Origin: Leptothrix cholodnii SP-6
GTDB lineage: Bacteria; Pseudomonadota; Gammaproteobacteria; Burkholderiales; Burkholderiaceae_C
Assembly: GCF_000019785.1 (NCBI RefSeq)
Contig: NC_010524.1
Span: forward strand, 3,026,001 to 3,090,000
Length of the DNA stretch: 64,000 nucleotides
Reading direction: 5' to 3'
In this document: positions 16,983-26,573 of the stretch, one piece after another
Layout of the letters: each line of letters opens with the position of its first letter
Position numbering within the stretch: position 1 is the stretch's first letter
The notes under the pieces: model-generated
Database searches by the model: none
Seen by the model: the letters and a program-made list of their open reading frames with translations, nothing else
Told to the model about the DNA's origin: nothing
Translations under genes and position numbers: made by a program

Positions 16983-19373
16983 ATGGCCAAGCCCAGCCCC
17001 GCCGCCTGCGATGCCTGCACCGCTGCGGACTGCAGCAGTCGACACGGCGGCTCCCGTGCCCGGACAGCGTCGCATGCCCGCGGCTCCCGAGGCTGGCTCA
17101 GCGTGCAGCCCTGGTGGATGGCCACCGCGCTGGTCGCCCTGCTGATCGGGCTGGTCGACCCGCTGCTGCACCGCATCGAGTTCATCAGCTACGACATGTT
17201 GATGGAGCTGCCGGGCGTGCTGCTGCGAGGTGCCGGCGACGCGCGGCACCCACCGTCCGGGCGCCTGGACCCCGCGCGGCTGATACAGCCCCTGAACGAG
17301 TCGATCTGCCACGCGGTCAACCTGCTGCCGCTGCTGCTGCTGGCCCTGCTGCAGCAATGCCGGCCGCGGCGCTTTCACGTCCACGGCCTCTGGCTGCTGC
17401 CGTTGCCGATGCTGGTGACCGGGCTGGCGCTGGCGCTCTGGCAGCTCTGGATACCGACTGTCGGCCTGAGCATCGGGCTGGTCACGGGCTGGCTGCTGAC
17501 ACGCAACCAGGAGCTGCGCAGCGCGCGCATGGCGCTGCAGCACGAGCGCGGTCAGGCCGACGCCACGCTGCAGGCGATCACCGACAGCGTCATCACGGTC
17601 GACACCGGCGCTCGGGTGCAGTACCTCAACCCGAGCGCCGAACGACTGGCCGGTCACAGTCTGGCCGAGGCCCGCGGCCATGCCGTCGGCACGCTGTTCC
17701 AGTGGGACGAGCCGGACGCGCAGACACTCGAGCAGGCGCTGGCCGAATGCCTGCAGGAACGCCGCGTCGTGCAGGTCGGCTTGGCGCTGCGACTGAAGGC
17801 GCCGCAGGGCGAGCGCCAGGTGCAGATCATCGCCAGCCCGGTGTTCGAGCGCCAGATCGAATCCGGCCTGTCCGGCGATCGGCTCGACCGTCCGCTGCGC
17901 AGGGCGCCGGCCGATCACGACCGCGACCGCGTCACCGGGGCCGTGCTGGCGCTGAGCGATGTCACCGAGGCCCTGCGTGCGGCCGACAAGCTGCAGCACG
18001 AGGCCACCCACGACGCCCTCACCGGCCTGCCCAACCGGGCCTTGCTGAGCGACCGCCTGCAGCACGCCGTGCTCGGCGCGCAGGCCGGCCAGCGCAGCGT
18101 GGCGGTGCTGTTCATCGACCTCGATCGTTTCAAGCGCATCAACGACAGCCTCGGCCACCGCCACGGCGACGCCGTGCTGAAGGAAGTGGCCTCGCGCCTG
18201 CAGCAGTGCTGCCGCGCCCACGACACGCTGGCGCGCTGGGGTGGCGACGAATTCGTCGTGCTGCTCGAGGACGTGCCCAGCCGTGACGCCGTCGCTGCCC
18301 GCGCGGCGCAGATGATCGACAGCGTGACCCTCGAGTTCGCGATCGACCAGGTCGAGGTGGCCTGCGGCTGCAGCATCGGCATCGCGATGGCGCCGCAGGA
18401 CGGCGTGGCGGTCGATGCCCTGCTGGCGATGGCCGACACGGCGATGTACCGCGGCAAGTCGCGTGGCGGCAAGCGGTTCGAGTTCTATGCCAGCGAGATG
18501 CCGTCCTGGACGCGCGAGTGGCTGGCGCTCGAGACCCGCCTGCGCCACGGCCTGGAGACGCAGAGCTTCGTGCTGCACTACCAGCCGCAGGTGAACCTCA
18601 AGACCGGCCAGCTGGTCGGCCTGGAAGCCCTGCTGCGCTGGCGTCAGCCCGACGGCGAGCTGTGGCTGCCAGGGCGTTTCCTGCCGGTCACCGAAGAGAC
18701 CGGCCTGATCCTGCCGATCGGCGAATGGGTGATCCGCGAAGCCACCCAGCAGCTCGCCCGCTGGCGCGACCAGGGCCTGCCGCTGGTGCCGGTGTCGGTC
18801 AACGTGTCGACCCGCCAGTGCCTGGATCGCCGGCTGGTGCAGGTGGTGGCCGAAGCGCTGCTGTGCAGCGGCATCGACGCCGGGCTGCTCAAGCTGGAAG
18901 TCACCGAATCGACCGCGATGGCCGATCTCGGCCACCTGCGCGGCCTGCTGGTCGAGCTGCGCGCGCTGGGCGTGCAGGTGGCGATGGACGACTTCGGCAC
19001 TGGTTTCTCGTCGCTGTCGCACCTCAAGCATTTCCAGATCGACCAGATCAAGATCGACCCCAGCTTCGTGCGCGACATCAGCCGCGATGCCAACGGCGCG
19101 GCGATCGTGCGCGCCACCATCGCGCTGGCCCACGGCCTGGGCCTGCCGGTGGTGGCCGAGGGGGTCGAGTCCGAGGAGCAGATGGCTTTTCTCTCCGCCC
19201 ACCACTGCGACATCGCGCAGGGTTTCCTGTACGCCCGCGCCCAGGACAGCGACAGCGTCGCCTCGATGCTGAGCCTGAGCCTGGCCACCGGCACGCCGCT
19301 GCAGAGCTCGACCTGGCAGGCCATGCCCGAGCAGCCGGCCAGGATCGAGACCGCGACCGCGGCCCCGACCTGA
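16983..19373 (+). CDS. Membrane-anchored PAS-GGDEF-EAL protein (c-di-GMP cyclase/phosphodiesterase)
   Basis: This 796-residue protein has one N-terminal helix (about 45-60), a short loop with HRIEFISYDMLMEL, then about three helices (112-173), a PAS domain (about 190-330), a GGDEF domain with intact WGGDEF (about 419-424) and an upstream I-site RAHD in the correct RxxD-x5-GGDEF spacing, and an EAL domain with EALLRW, NVSTRQ, EVTEST, MDDFGTGFSSL, IKIDPSF and AEGVES. Both catalytic sites look complete, so it may make or break c-di-GMP, with product feedback. The membrane part resembles a CHASE2 sensor whose large periplasmic domain is missing. The gene is monocistronic, convergent with guaC. 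Confidence 0.93.
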   Translation: MAKPSPAACDACTAADCSSRHGGSRARTASHARGSRGWLSVQPWWMATALVALLIGLVDPLLHRIEFISYDMLMELPGVLLRGAGDARHPPSGRLDPARLIQPLNESICHAVNLLPLLLLALLQQCRPRRFHVHGLWLLPLPMLVTGLALALWQLWIPTVGLSIGLVTGWLLTRNQELRSARMALQHERGQADATLQAITDSVITVDTGARVQYLNPSAERLAGHSLAEARGHAVGTLFQWDEPDAQTLEQALAECLQERRVVQVGLALRLKAPQGERQVQIIASPVFERQIESGLSGDRLDRPLRRAPADHDRDRVTGAVLALSDVTEALRAADKLQHEATHDALTGLPNRALLSDRLQHAVLGAQAGQRSVAVLFIDLDRFKRINDSLGHRHGDAVLKEVASRLQQCCRAHDTLARWGGDEFVVLLEDVPSRDAVAARAAQMIDSVTLEFAIDQVEVACGCSIGIAMAPQDGVAVDALLAMADTAMYRGKSRGGKRFEFYASEMPSWTREWLALETRLRHGLETQSFVLHYQPQVNLKTGQLVGLEALLRWRQPDGELWLPGRFLPVTEETGLILPIGEWVIREATQQLARWRDQGLPLVPVSVNVSTRQCLDRRLVQVVAEALLCSGIDAGLLKLEVTESTAMADLGHLRGLLVELRALGVQVAMDDFGTGFSSLSHLKHFQIDQIKIDPSFVRDISRDANGAAIVRATIALAHGLGLPVVAEGVESEEQMAFLSAHHCDIAQGFLYARAQDSDSVASMLSLSLATGTPLQSSTWQAMPEQPARIETATAAPT

Positions 19374-19377
19374 TGCC

Positions 19378-20355
19378 TCACATCAGCAGGTGCTCGCCGG
19401 CGTTTTCGCCGCCCAGGATCACGTAGTTGACGCGCCGCAGATCGCTCAGCTGGCGACCGCCGGCGTAGCTGATCGAGCTCTGCAGATCCTCGCGCATCTC
19501 GCGCAGCGTGTCGGCCAGCCGGCCCTTGACCGGCTCGAGGATGCGCTTGCCCTCGACGTGCTTGTATTCGCCCTTGTTGAAGTCGCTGGCCGAGCCGTAG
19601 TACTCCTTGTAGAGCCGGCCGTCGACCTCGACCGTGTCGCCGGGCGACTCTTCATGGCCGGCGAACAGCGAGCCCACCATCACCATCGCGGCACCGAAAC
19701 GCACGCTCTTGGCGATGTCGCCGTGGTGGCGGATGCCGCCGTCGGCAATGATGGGTTTGGTCGCCACGCGGGCACACCACTTCAGCGCGCTCAACTGCCA
19801 GCCGCCGGTGCCGAAGCCGGTCTTGAGCCGCGTGATGCAGACCTTGCCCGGGCCGATGCCGACCTTGGTGGCGTCGGCGCCCCAGTTCTCGAGGTCGATC
19901 AGCGCCTCGGGCGTGCCGACGTTGCCGGCGATCACGAAGGCCTCGGGCAGGCGCTGCTTGATGTGGGCGATCATCCGGCGCACGCTCTCGGCATGGCCGT
20001 GGGCGATGTCGATGGTGATGTAGTCGGCACCGACGCCGCTGGTGGCCAGGCTGTCGATCACCGCGTAATCGGCCGGCTTGACGCCCGAGCTGATCGACAC
20101 GCAGAGCCCTTGCTCGCGCATCGAACGCGCGAACGCCAGGGCGTCGAGATCGAAGCGGTGCATCACGTAGAAGTAGTCGTTGGCGGCCAGCCAGCGGGCG
20201 ATACGCTCGTCGAGCACCGTCTTCATGTTGGCCGGCACCACCGGCAGCTTGAAGCGGCGCGGGCCGAACTCGACCGAGGGGTCGCATTCGCTGCGGCTTT
20301 CGACGCGGCATTGGCGCGGCAGCAGCAGGACGTTGTCGTAGTCGAAGATTTCCAT
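19378..20355 (-). CDS. guaC: GMP reductase, GuaC2-type
   Basis: This 325-residue TIM-barrel enzyme converts GMP to IMP with NADPH, returning guanine nucleotides to the purine pool. Diagnostic parts: [13 protein letters not shown] at the start, [22 protein letters not shown], the catalytic loop [22 protein letters not shown] with active-site cysteine, [15 protein letters not shown], and [12 protein letters not shown]. No CBS domains, which separates it from IMP dehydrogenase. The whole protein resembles the short GMP reductase of Bacillus/Staphylococcus type (about 326 residues) more than E. coli GuaC. The ATG at 20355 was chosen because the 24 residues before it are not family-like. Confidence 0.93.
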   Translation of the reverse strand: MEIFDYDNVLLLPRQCRVESRSECDPSVEFGPRRFKLPVVPANMKTVLDERIARWLAANDYFYVMHRFDLDALAFARSMREQGLCVSISSGVKPADYAVIDSLATSGVGADYITIDIAHGHAESVRRMIAHIKQRLPEAFVIAGNVGTPEALIDLENWGADATKVGIGPGKVCITRLKTGFGTGGWQLSALKWCARVATKPIIADGGIRHHGDIAKSVRFGAAMVMVGSLFAGHEESPGDTVEVDGRLYKEYYGSASDFNKGEYKHVEGKRILEPVKGRLADTLREMREDLQSSISYAGGRQLSDLRRVNYVILGGENAGEHLLM

Positions 20356-20493
20356 CAGTAAGGCTCTCGCGTCAGGAACCGTGCGCGGGGCACGGCGAGC
20401 GGCGGCGTTGATGCAGTGCCGCCACAAGGCTGCGAGCGCTTGATCCGGTCCCGGCGTGGCCCCCGAAAAGCCGCCGGCAAGGGCGGTGGAGGC

Positions 20494-20527
20494 ACAAGAA
20501 AACCGGGCGCCAGTATTTGGGCCCGGT
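20494..20527 (-). terminator. Rho-independent terminator of the degenerate-GGDEF gene
   Basis: On the minus strand ACCGGGC (20527-20521) and GCCCGGT (20508-20502) form a stem, extended inward by CCA/TGG, and are followed by TTTTCTT. It lies 30 bases beyond the stop of the gene at 20557 and before guaC, so guaC needs its own promoter. Confidence 0.75.
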
Positions 20528-20556
20528 GCCTGATTCTACGCGCGGCGGGGCCGCCG

Positions 20557-22158
20557 TCAGCGGTGCCGCCAGGCCTTCACCGGCACGCCGGCCCAGGCGC
20601 CGGCGCGGCTGCCCTCACCCGCGTGGGTGACGTCGGTGAGCGCGGCCAGGCTGAACAGCGCGGCGGTCTCGCTGGTCAGGAACCCGGACTCGCGCAAGGC
20701 CAGTTCGGGCAGTTCGACATCGTGCATCTCCATGCCCGGCAGCGGGCCACGGCCGAAGGCCAGCACGCGAGCGCTGGCAGCGGTGTTCTGCCCGCCGACC
20801 ACCGAGGCCGGATCGATCACGACCCGGTGGCCGCCGCCGAGCCGGGCTTCGAGCAAGGCCTGTTCGGCGCGCTCGAACAGATCGAGCTCGTCGCCATCGC
20901 GCTTGAAACAGGCCAGCCCGAGGCTCAGGCTGAGCGTGGCCGCAGTGGGCGAATCCGGGTGCGGCAGGCCCAGGTGATCGAGGGCGCGGCGCAGACGTGC
21001 CACCACCTCGGCGGCACCCTCGCCATCGGTGGCGGGCAGCAGCAGCGCGAAGGTCTGCGGGCCGACGCGGGCGACGATGTCGTTCTCGCGTTCGCAGGCC
21101 GCCGCCAGCAGGCGCGCCACCCGCCGCAGCACGTCGTCGGCGGCATGCCGGCCACGGGCCTGGATGTAGGCCGGAAAGTGGTCGATCTCGGCCATCACCA
21201 GGCTCAGGCCGTCGCCGGCGCGGCGCGCGCACAGCACCTCGGCACGGATGCGCTCGTCGAACTCGCGGCGGTCGGCCAGGCCGGTCAGGCTGTCGGTGCC
21301 GACCAGCCGGCGCACGCCCTGGCGCGGCTGCAGCAGCCGGGTCAGATCCTGCAGGCTGAGCACCACGCCGTCGGTCAGCGGGCCCACGTTGACGGCGATC
21401 TGGCGCAGCTCGCCGTCGTCGTTGCCGACCAGGCGGTTGAGCTCGCGCGACGTGCCGAAGCGCATCGCCGCGACACAGTCGGCACCCAGGTCGAGCTCGC
21501 CCCAATGCGGCAGGGCCGCGCTGGCGGTGCGACCGACCAGCGTCGCGGGATCGATGCCGAACATGCGACCGAGCGCCGGGTTGGCGACCAGGATCAGCCA
21601 GTCGAGCACCACGCCGCGCTCGTCGCTGAGCGCGCGCAGGCACAGCATCGGCGCGCTGGTGGCGTTGATCATGGCGTCGACCCGCTGGTGCCGCCATTCG
21701 AGGGCGTTGCGGTAGACCAGCAGCCAGTCATGGCCATGGTCATCGACCAGCGGCAGCAGCAGCTGCTCCCAGGTCGAGACGGCTTCGCTGTGGTGGGCGA
21801 GATGCACGGTGTAGCGCGCCTGGTTGCCGACCGCGGTGTCGCGACAGACATCGAGGAAGAAGCCGGCCATCTCGCCGCCCAGCTGCGACAGGAAACGGCC
21901 GGAGGGGTCGAACGGCAACTGCACCGCGATCTGTGCGCCGTGGTGGTAGATGCGGAAGTCGGACGGCCCCTCGCGGCGCAGCAGCATCATCTGTCCGGCC
22001 AGCTGCGGCCAGGTGCTCGGCGCGAATTGGGCCAGGTTGGCTCGACGGCCGGCCTGTTCGGATTGCTGCCATTGGCGGACCAACATCACGACATCGGGGT
22101 TGTCGACCGACTGGTCGATCCCCTGCGTGATCACCTTGTGCCAGGTTGTCGTGTTCAT
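20557..22158 (-). CDS. PAS protein with catalytically dead GGDEF domain and intact I-site
   Basis: This 533-residue soluble protein has an N-terminal PAS_5-like region (about 25-155), a second PAS domain (about 160-280) and a GGDEF fold beginning LVGTDSLTGLADRREFDERI (about 285). The signature GGDEF is replaced by GPQTF (366-370) and the metal-binding DxDxFK by EIDHFP, so cyclase activity should be lost. The product-binding RxxD is kept: REND (357-360), exactly five residues before the signature. That pattern fits a c-di-GMP receptor. A C-terminal extension of about 90 residues has no recognised domain. It lies upstream of guaC on the same strand, separated by a terminator. Confidence 0.85.
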   Translation of the reverse strand: MNTTTWHKVITQGIDQSVDNPDVVMLVRQWQQSEQAGRRANLAQFAPSTWPQLAGQMMLLRREGPSDFRIYHHGAQIAVQLPFDPSGRFLSQLGGEMAGFFLDVCRDTAVGNQARYTVHLAHHSEAVSTWEQLLLPLVDDHGHDWLLVYRNALEWRHQRVDAMINATSAPMLCLRALSDERGVVLDWLILVANPALGRMFGIDPATLVGRTASAALPHWGELDLGADCVAAMRFGTSRELNRLVGNDDGELRQIAVNVGPLTDGVVLSLQDLTRLLQPRQGVRRLVGTDSLTGLADRREFDERIRAEVLCARRAGDGLSLVMAEIDHFPAYIQARGRHAADDVLRRVARLLAAACERENDIVARVGPQTFALLLPATDGEGAAEVVARLRRALDHLGLPHPDSPTAATLSLSLGLACFKRDGDELDLFERAEQALLEARLGGGHRVVIDPASVVGGQNTAASARVLAFGRGPLPGMEMHDVELPELALRESGFLTSETAALFSLAALTDVTHAGEGSRAGAWAGVPVKAWRHR

Positions 22159-22264
22159 GGGGCGATGTCTTGGTGTTCGGTCGAACCCCCCTATCGCGCG
22201 GGCACAACCAGAGAGGCGATGGCTGGCAGCATAGCCACGCCCCCCTCGTCGACCTATCCCCGAT

Positions 22265-23323
22265 TCAGGCGAACAGCGCCTGCAGGTCGACGGTGGCGGA
22301 TTTGCCGACTCGAGCGCCGTCCTCGTCCAGCCAGCGCAGCGCGCGGTGGCGCCCGAGGTCCCGCAGGTTTTCCAGAAACGGCTTGTGCGCCAGCAGCTTG
22401 GTTTCGCTGGCGAGGTGGCCCAGCGCGTCCTGGCCGTCGATCAGGTGCCAGCGCAAGGCGCGCAGGCGCCGCTCGAGGGCGCCCGACGGCCACCAGTTGC
22501 CGCGCTGCGCGGCCGCGCAGGCGCTGCCCAGCAAGGCGGCCTCGCGCTGGAAGGTGGCGTTGAAGGCGATCTCGACGGCGCGGCTGCGGATCTCGGCCAC
22601 GCTGGTGGGCGACTTGCCACCCGGCTCGGCATAGGCCAGCGGGCTGAGCATGACGATCAGCACGTCGTCGGCATGGCCGGTGGCGGTCAGCGGGAACAAG
22701 GCCGGGTTGGCGCTGTAGCCGCCGTCCCAGTACGCCTCGCCGTCGATCTCGACGGCGTGGTGCATGGTCGGCAGGCACGCGGACGCCAGGGCCGCGTCGA
22801 CGTTCAGCTCGTGTTCACGAAACAGCTTGAGCCGGCCGGTGCGCACCTGGGTGGCGGCGATGTAGAGCCGGATCGGGCTGGCCAGGCGCAGCCGCTCGAA
22901 ATCGACCAGCCGCTGCAGCAGGTCGCGCAGCGGGTTGAGCCCCAGCGGGTTGAGCTGATAGGGCGACAGCAGCTGCGTCCACTGCAGCGCCACCCGCGCG
23001 GCCGGCGCCAGGCCGGGATCGCTGGCCTTGCCCTCGGTGAACCACTCGAAGGGCAGCTGGGTGCCGACCTCGCTCCACAACGCCGCCAGCGCCTCGCGGG
23101 CGGCCTCGTTGGCGGCCGGGCCCGGGCCGTGGCCGCTGCGCGCCAGGCCGTCAGCCATCACGATCGCGTTGAGCGCGCCGGCGCTGGTGCCGCTGACGGC
23201 ATCCCAGTCGAAGCGATCCGCTTCGAGCAGGGCATCGAGCACGCCCCAGGTGTAGGCACCGTGGGCGCCGCCGCCCTGCAAGGCCAGGCTCAGACGCGGG
23301 CGTCGATTGAACTTTCCGAACAT
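22265..23323 (-). CDS. Patatin-like phospholipase
   Basis: This 352-residue protein carries the patatin core: oxyanion glycine loop LALQGGGAHGAYTWGVLDALL (residues 13-33), the nucleophile motif SGTSAGALNA with Ser 47, and the dyad aspartate in YWDGGYSANP. Patatins are Ser-Asp acyl hydrolases acting on phospholipids or related esters; some bacterial members act on PHB granules, but nothing here decides the substrate. There is no signal peptide. The ATG at 23323 is preceded by GAGGAG at good spacing. It is divergent from uvrD, 76 bases away. Confidence 0.9.
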   Translation of the reverse strand: MFGKFNRRPRLSLALQGGGAHGAYTWGVLDALLEADRFDWDAVSGTSAGALNAIVMADGLARSGHGPGPAANEAAREALAALWSEVGTQLPFEWFTEGKASDPGLAPAARVALQWTQLLSPYQLNPLGLNPLRDLLQRLVDFERLRLASPIRLYIAATQVRTGRLKLFREHELNVDAALASACLPTMHHAVEIDGEAYWDGGYSANPALFPLTATGHADDVLIVMLSPLAYAEPGGKSPTSVAEIRSRAVEIAFNATFQREAALLGSACAAAQRGNWWPSGALERRLRALRWHLIDGQDALGHLASETKLLAHKPFLENLRDLGRHRALRWLDEDGARVGKSATVDLQALFA

Positions 23324-23387
23324 CAGATGGCACTCCTCGCACCGGCCCCGAAGGGGGAAATGCTGCAGTGCAGTATCGCGGCAAAAA

Positions 23388-23393
23388 TAGAAT
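23388..23393 (+). promoter_or_regulatory. -10 element TAGAAT of uvrD, placed for a leaderless transcript
   Basis: TAGAAT is followed by CGCCGG and then the ATG at 23400. A start site 7 bases after the hexamer falls on the A of the ATG, which would make the mRNA leaderless. The ten bases TAGAATCGCC match the elements before metG and DUF3460. Confidence 0.5.
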
Positions 23394-23399
23394 CGCCGG

Positions 23400-25946
23400 A
23401 TGTCAGCCCTGCCTCCCTCGCCCCCCCTGCCCGATTCCGGCCATCCCGCCTTTGCCGACATCGGCTTCGACGAGCCCGACCGGCGGGATGAAACACACGA
23501 CCCGCACGAGCCGCCGGCGCGGCCTGCGCTGCCCGCGGGCCTGCTCGCCAACCTCAACCCGGAGCAGTACGCCGCCGTCACGCTGGCGGCCGAGCCGGCG
23601 CTGATCCTGGCCGGCGCCGGCTCGGGCAAGACCCGCGTGCTGACCACCCGCATCGCCTGGCTGCTGCAGACCGGCCAGATCGGCCCCGGCGGCCTGATGG
23701 CGGTCACCTTCACCAACAAGGCCGCCAAGGAGATGGTGCACCGCCTCTCGACGATGCTGCCTTACAACGTGCGCGGCATGTGGATCGGCACCTTCCACGG
23801 CCTGTGCAACCGCTTCCTGCGCGCGCACTGGAAAATGGCCGGCCTGCCGCAGAGCTTCCAGATCCTCGACTCGGGCGACACGCTGAGCGCGGTCAAGCGC
23901 GTCATCAAGGCCATGAAGCTCGACGAGGAACGCTTCGTGCCCAAGCAGGTGAGCTGGTTCATCGCGTCCAGCAAGGACGACGGCAAGCGCCCGAAAGACC
24001 TGCCCACCGACGACGGCCAGGCGCGCACGATGGTCGAGATCTACCAGGCCTACGAGGACCAGTGCCAGCGCGAGGGCGTGGTCGATTTCGCCGAGCTGAT
24101 GCTGCGCAGCTACGAGCTGATGCGCGACCACCCGGAGATCCGCGAGCACTACCAGCGGCGCTTCCGCCACATCCTGGTCGACGAATTTCAAGACACCAAC
24201 CGGCTGCAGTACCTGTGGCTGAAGATGTTCGCCGGCACGCCCGGCGCGCTCGCCGGGCGCGAGCCGGCGGCGGTGTTCGCGGTCGGTGACGACGACCAGA
24301 GCATCTACGCCTTCCGTGGCGCGCAGGTCGGCAACATGAGCGACTTCGAGCGCGAGTACCGCGTCAGGCAGGTCATCAAGCTGGAGCGCAACTACCGCTC
24401 GTTCGGCAACATCCTCGACTCGGCCAACGCGCTGATCGCCCACAACAGCCGCCGCCTGGGCAAGAACCTGCGCACCGAGGCCGGGCCCGGCGAGCCGGTG
24501 CGGATCTTCGAGTCGACCAGCGATTTCGCCGAGGCACAGTGGCTGCTCGAAGAACTGCAGCAACTGCACCGCGGCGGCATGGCGCGCAGCGAAACCGCGA
24601 TCCTCTACCGCAGCAACGCGCAGTCGCGCGTGATCGAGTCGGCGCTGTTCAACGCCGGCATGCCCTACCGCGTCTACGGCGGCCTGCGCTTCTTCGAGCG
24701 CGCGGAGATCAAGCACGCGCTGGCCTACCTGCGCCTGACCGAGAACCCGAACGACGACACCAGCTTCCTGCGTGTCGTCAACTTCCCGGCCCGCGGCATC
24801 GGCGCACGCAGCGTCGAGCTGCTGCAGGACGCGGCCCGCGCCAGCGGCCGCAGCCTCTATCAAAGCGTGGGCGCACTCGGCGGCGCGGCCGGCACCAAGC
24901 TGGCGGGCTTCACCGCGCTGGTCGACCGGCTGCGTGACGCCACCCGCGGCCTGACGCTGCGCGAGATCATCGAACGCATGCTCGACGCCAGCGGCCTGAT
25001 CAACTTCTACCGCACCGAGAAGGAAGGCCAGGACCGCATCGAGAACCTGGAGGAACTCGTCAACGCGGCCGAGGCCTTCGTGACGATCGAGGGTTTCGGC
25101 AAGGACGCGGTGGCGCTGCCGGTCGACGAGACCGCGCCCGGCACCATCGCCGCGCCCCTGCCCGGCGAGCCCGAGGCGGTGGCCGCGGTCGACCTGCTGC
25201 CCGACGCCGAAACCGGCGAGATCCTGTCGCCGCTGGCGGCCTTTTTGACCCACGCCGCGCTCGAAGCAGGCGACAACCAGGCCCAGGCCGGCCAGGACGC
25301 CGTGCAGCTGATGACGGTGCACTCGGCCAAGGGCCTGGAGTTCGACGCGGTCTTCATCACCGGGCTCGAAGAAGGCCTGTTCCCGCACGAGAACTCGCTC
25401 AACAGCATCAGCGCCGGCGGCAACGAAGGCCTCGAAGAAGAGCGCCGGCTGATGTACGTGGCGATCACGCGGGCGCGGCAGCGGCTGTACATCAGCTTCA
25501 GCCAGACCCGCATGCTGCACGGCCAGACGCGCTACAACGTCAAGAGCCGCTTCTTCGACGAGCTGCCCGAGGCGGCGCTGAAGTGGATCACGCCCAAGCA
25601 GCAGGGTTTCGGCTCGGGTTACGCGCAGCAATACCAGCAGGCCTGGCAGCGCGGCTCGGGCCCCGGCGGCATGGTCGGCGCCGGGCGCAACAGCGGCTGG
25701 CAACCGGCCCCGGCGGCGCCGCCGTCATGGGCCGCGCCGGTGCCCGCGGCGATGCGCCAGAGCGCGGCCAAGGACAACGGCCACGGCCTGCGCCAGGGCC
25801 AGGGCGTGTTCCACACCAAGTTCGGCGAGGGCGTGGTGCTGACGCTCGAAGGTGTCGGCGCGGACGCCCGCGCCCAGGTCAACTTCGGCCGCCACGGCAC
25901 CAAGTGGCTGGCACTCGCGATCGCCAAGCTGACGCCGATCGAGTGA
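23400..25946 (+). CDS. uvrD: UvrD/PcrA-type superfamily 1A DNA helicase
   Basis: This 848-residue 3'-5' helicase acts in nucleotide excision and mismatch repair. All SF1A motifs are visible: Q-motif LNPEQ, Walker A AGAGSGKT (71-78), VDEFQDTNRLQ, GDDDQSIYAFRGA, LERNYRS, VMTVHSAKGLEFDAVFITG and LMYVAITRARQRL. The C-terminus ends in a small Tudor-like fold (FGEGVVLTLEGVGADARAQVNFGRHGTKWLALAIAKL) used by UvrD/PcrA to bind RNA polymerase. A nonconserved leader of about 48 residues, rich in Pro and Asp, precedes the first motif. The start at 23400 was kept because a -10 element lies just upstream; a downstream start is possible. Confidence 0.95.
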   Translation: MSALPPSPPLPDSGHPAFADIGFDEPDRRDETHDPHEPPARPALPAGLLANLNPEQYAAVTLAAEPALILAGAGSGKTRVLTTRIAWLLQTGQIGPGGLMAVTFTNKAAKEMVHRLSTMLPYNVRGMWIGTFHGLCNRFLRAHWKMAGLPQSFQILDSGDTLSAVKRVIKAMKLDEERFVPKQVSWFIASSKDDGKRPKDLPTDDGQARTMVEIYQAYEDQCQREGVVDFAELMLRSYELMRDHPEIREHYQRRFRHILVDEFQDTNRLQYLWLKMFAGTPGALAGREPAAVFAVGDDDQSIYAFRGAQVGNMSDFEREYRVRQVIKLERNYRSFGNILDSANALIAHNSRRLGKNLRTEAGPGEPVRIFESTSDFAEAQWLLEELQQLHRGGMARSETAILYRSNAQSRVIESALFNAGMPYRVYGGLRFFERAEIKHALAYLRLTENPNDDTSFLRVVNFPARGIGARSVELLQDAARASGRSLYQSVGALGGAAGTKLAGFTALVDRLRDATRGLTLREIIERMLDASGLINFYRTEKEGQDRIENLEELVNAAEAFVTIEGFGKDAVALPVDETAPGTIAAPLPGEPEAVAAVDLLPDAETGEILSPLAAFLTHAALEAGDNQAQAGQDAVQLMTVHSAKGLEFDAVFITGLEEGLFPHENSLNSISAGGNEGLEEERRLMYVAITRARQRLYISFSQTRMLHGQTRYNVKSRFFDELPEAALKWITPKQQGFGSGYAQQYQQAWQRGSGPGGMVGAGRNSGWQPAPAAPPSWAAPVPAAMRQSAAKDNGHGLRQGQGVFHTKFGEGVVLTLEGVGADARAQVNFGRHGTKWLALAIAKLTPIE

Positions 25947-25948
25947 GC

Positions 25949-25982
25949 GCGGCGGCGTCACCGGCTCGGTGACGCTCGCCGC
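25949..25982. terminator. Bidirectional hairpin between uvrD and dps
   Basis: GCGGCG (25949-25954) and CGTCACCG (25956-25963) pair with CGGTGACG (25967-25974) and CGCCGC (25977-25982) around the loop GCT, a strong interrupted stem 3 bases after the uvrD stop and 18 bases from the end of dps on the other strand. There is no U-run, so termination efficiency is uncertain. Confidence 0.5.
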
Positions 25983-25999
25983 CTCACGGCCTCACGACC

Positions 26000-26497
26000 T
26001 CACTCTTCGAGCAGGACGCGCAGCATCCACGCCGTCTGCTCGTGGACGGTCAGGCGCTGCGTCAGCAGGTCGGCCGTAGGCTCGTCGCTGGCCTTGTCGG
26101 CCAACGCGAAGATCGAGCGCGCGGTGCGCGCCACCGCCTCGTGGCCCTCGACCAGGATCGCCACCATCTCGAGCGCCTTGGGCGGCGTGATCGGCGCGTC
26201 CTTCAGCGAGGTCAGCTGGCCGAACTGCGCGTAGGAGCCCGGCGCCGGGTGGCCGAGCGAGCGGATGCGCTCGGCGATCGGATCGACCGCGTTCCACAGC
26301 TCGGTGTACTGGGCCATGAACATCGCGTGCAGCGAGTTGAACATCGGCCCGGACACGTTCCAGTGGAAGTTGTGCGTGGTCAGGTACAGCGTGTAGGTGT
26401 CGGCCAGCAGCTTGGACAGGCCGCCGACGATGGCCGCCCGGTCCTTGTCGCTGATGCCGATGTTGATCGAGGGGGTGTTCTTGGTGCTCTTGGCCAT
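26000..26497 (-). CDS. dps: Dps-family DNA-binding ferritin-like protein
   Basis: This 165-residue protein forms a dodecamer that oxidises and stores iron with hydrogen peroxide and protects DNA. Ferroxidase residues are visible in [15 protein letters not shown] (His ligand) and in the [24 protein letters not shown] helix (Asp and Glu ligands). The N-terminus has a short Lys/Ser/Thr-rich tail (MAKSTKNTP) of the sort used for DNA contact. It is a single gene, convergent with uvrD; its promoter must lie in 26498-26573, before the icd terminator. Confidence 0.95.
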   Translation of the reverse strand: MAKSTKNTPSINIGISDKDRAAIVGGLSKLLADTYTLYLTTHNFHWNVSGPMFNSLHAMFMAQYTELWNAVDPIAERIRSLGHPAPGSYAQFGQLTSLKDAPITPPKALEMVAILVEGHEAVARTARSIFALADKASDEPTADLLTQRLTVHEQTAWMLRVLLEE

Positions 26498-26573
26498 GGG
26501 TTCATCCGGTGGGTCGAGGACGGAACTCTAGAACAAGGTCGGCTCGGCCGGCCGATGCAGGTCAAGACCGGCA

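Noticed and set aside
16887..19205. A 772-codon minus-strand open frame over the GGDEF-EAL gene
   Set aside because: Composition is typical of antisense shadow translation and no domain is visible.
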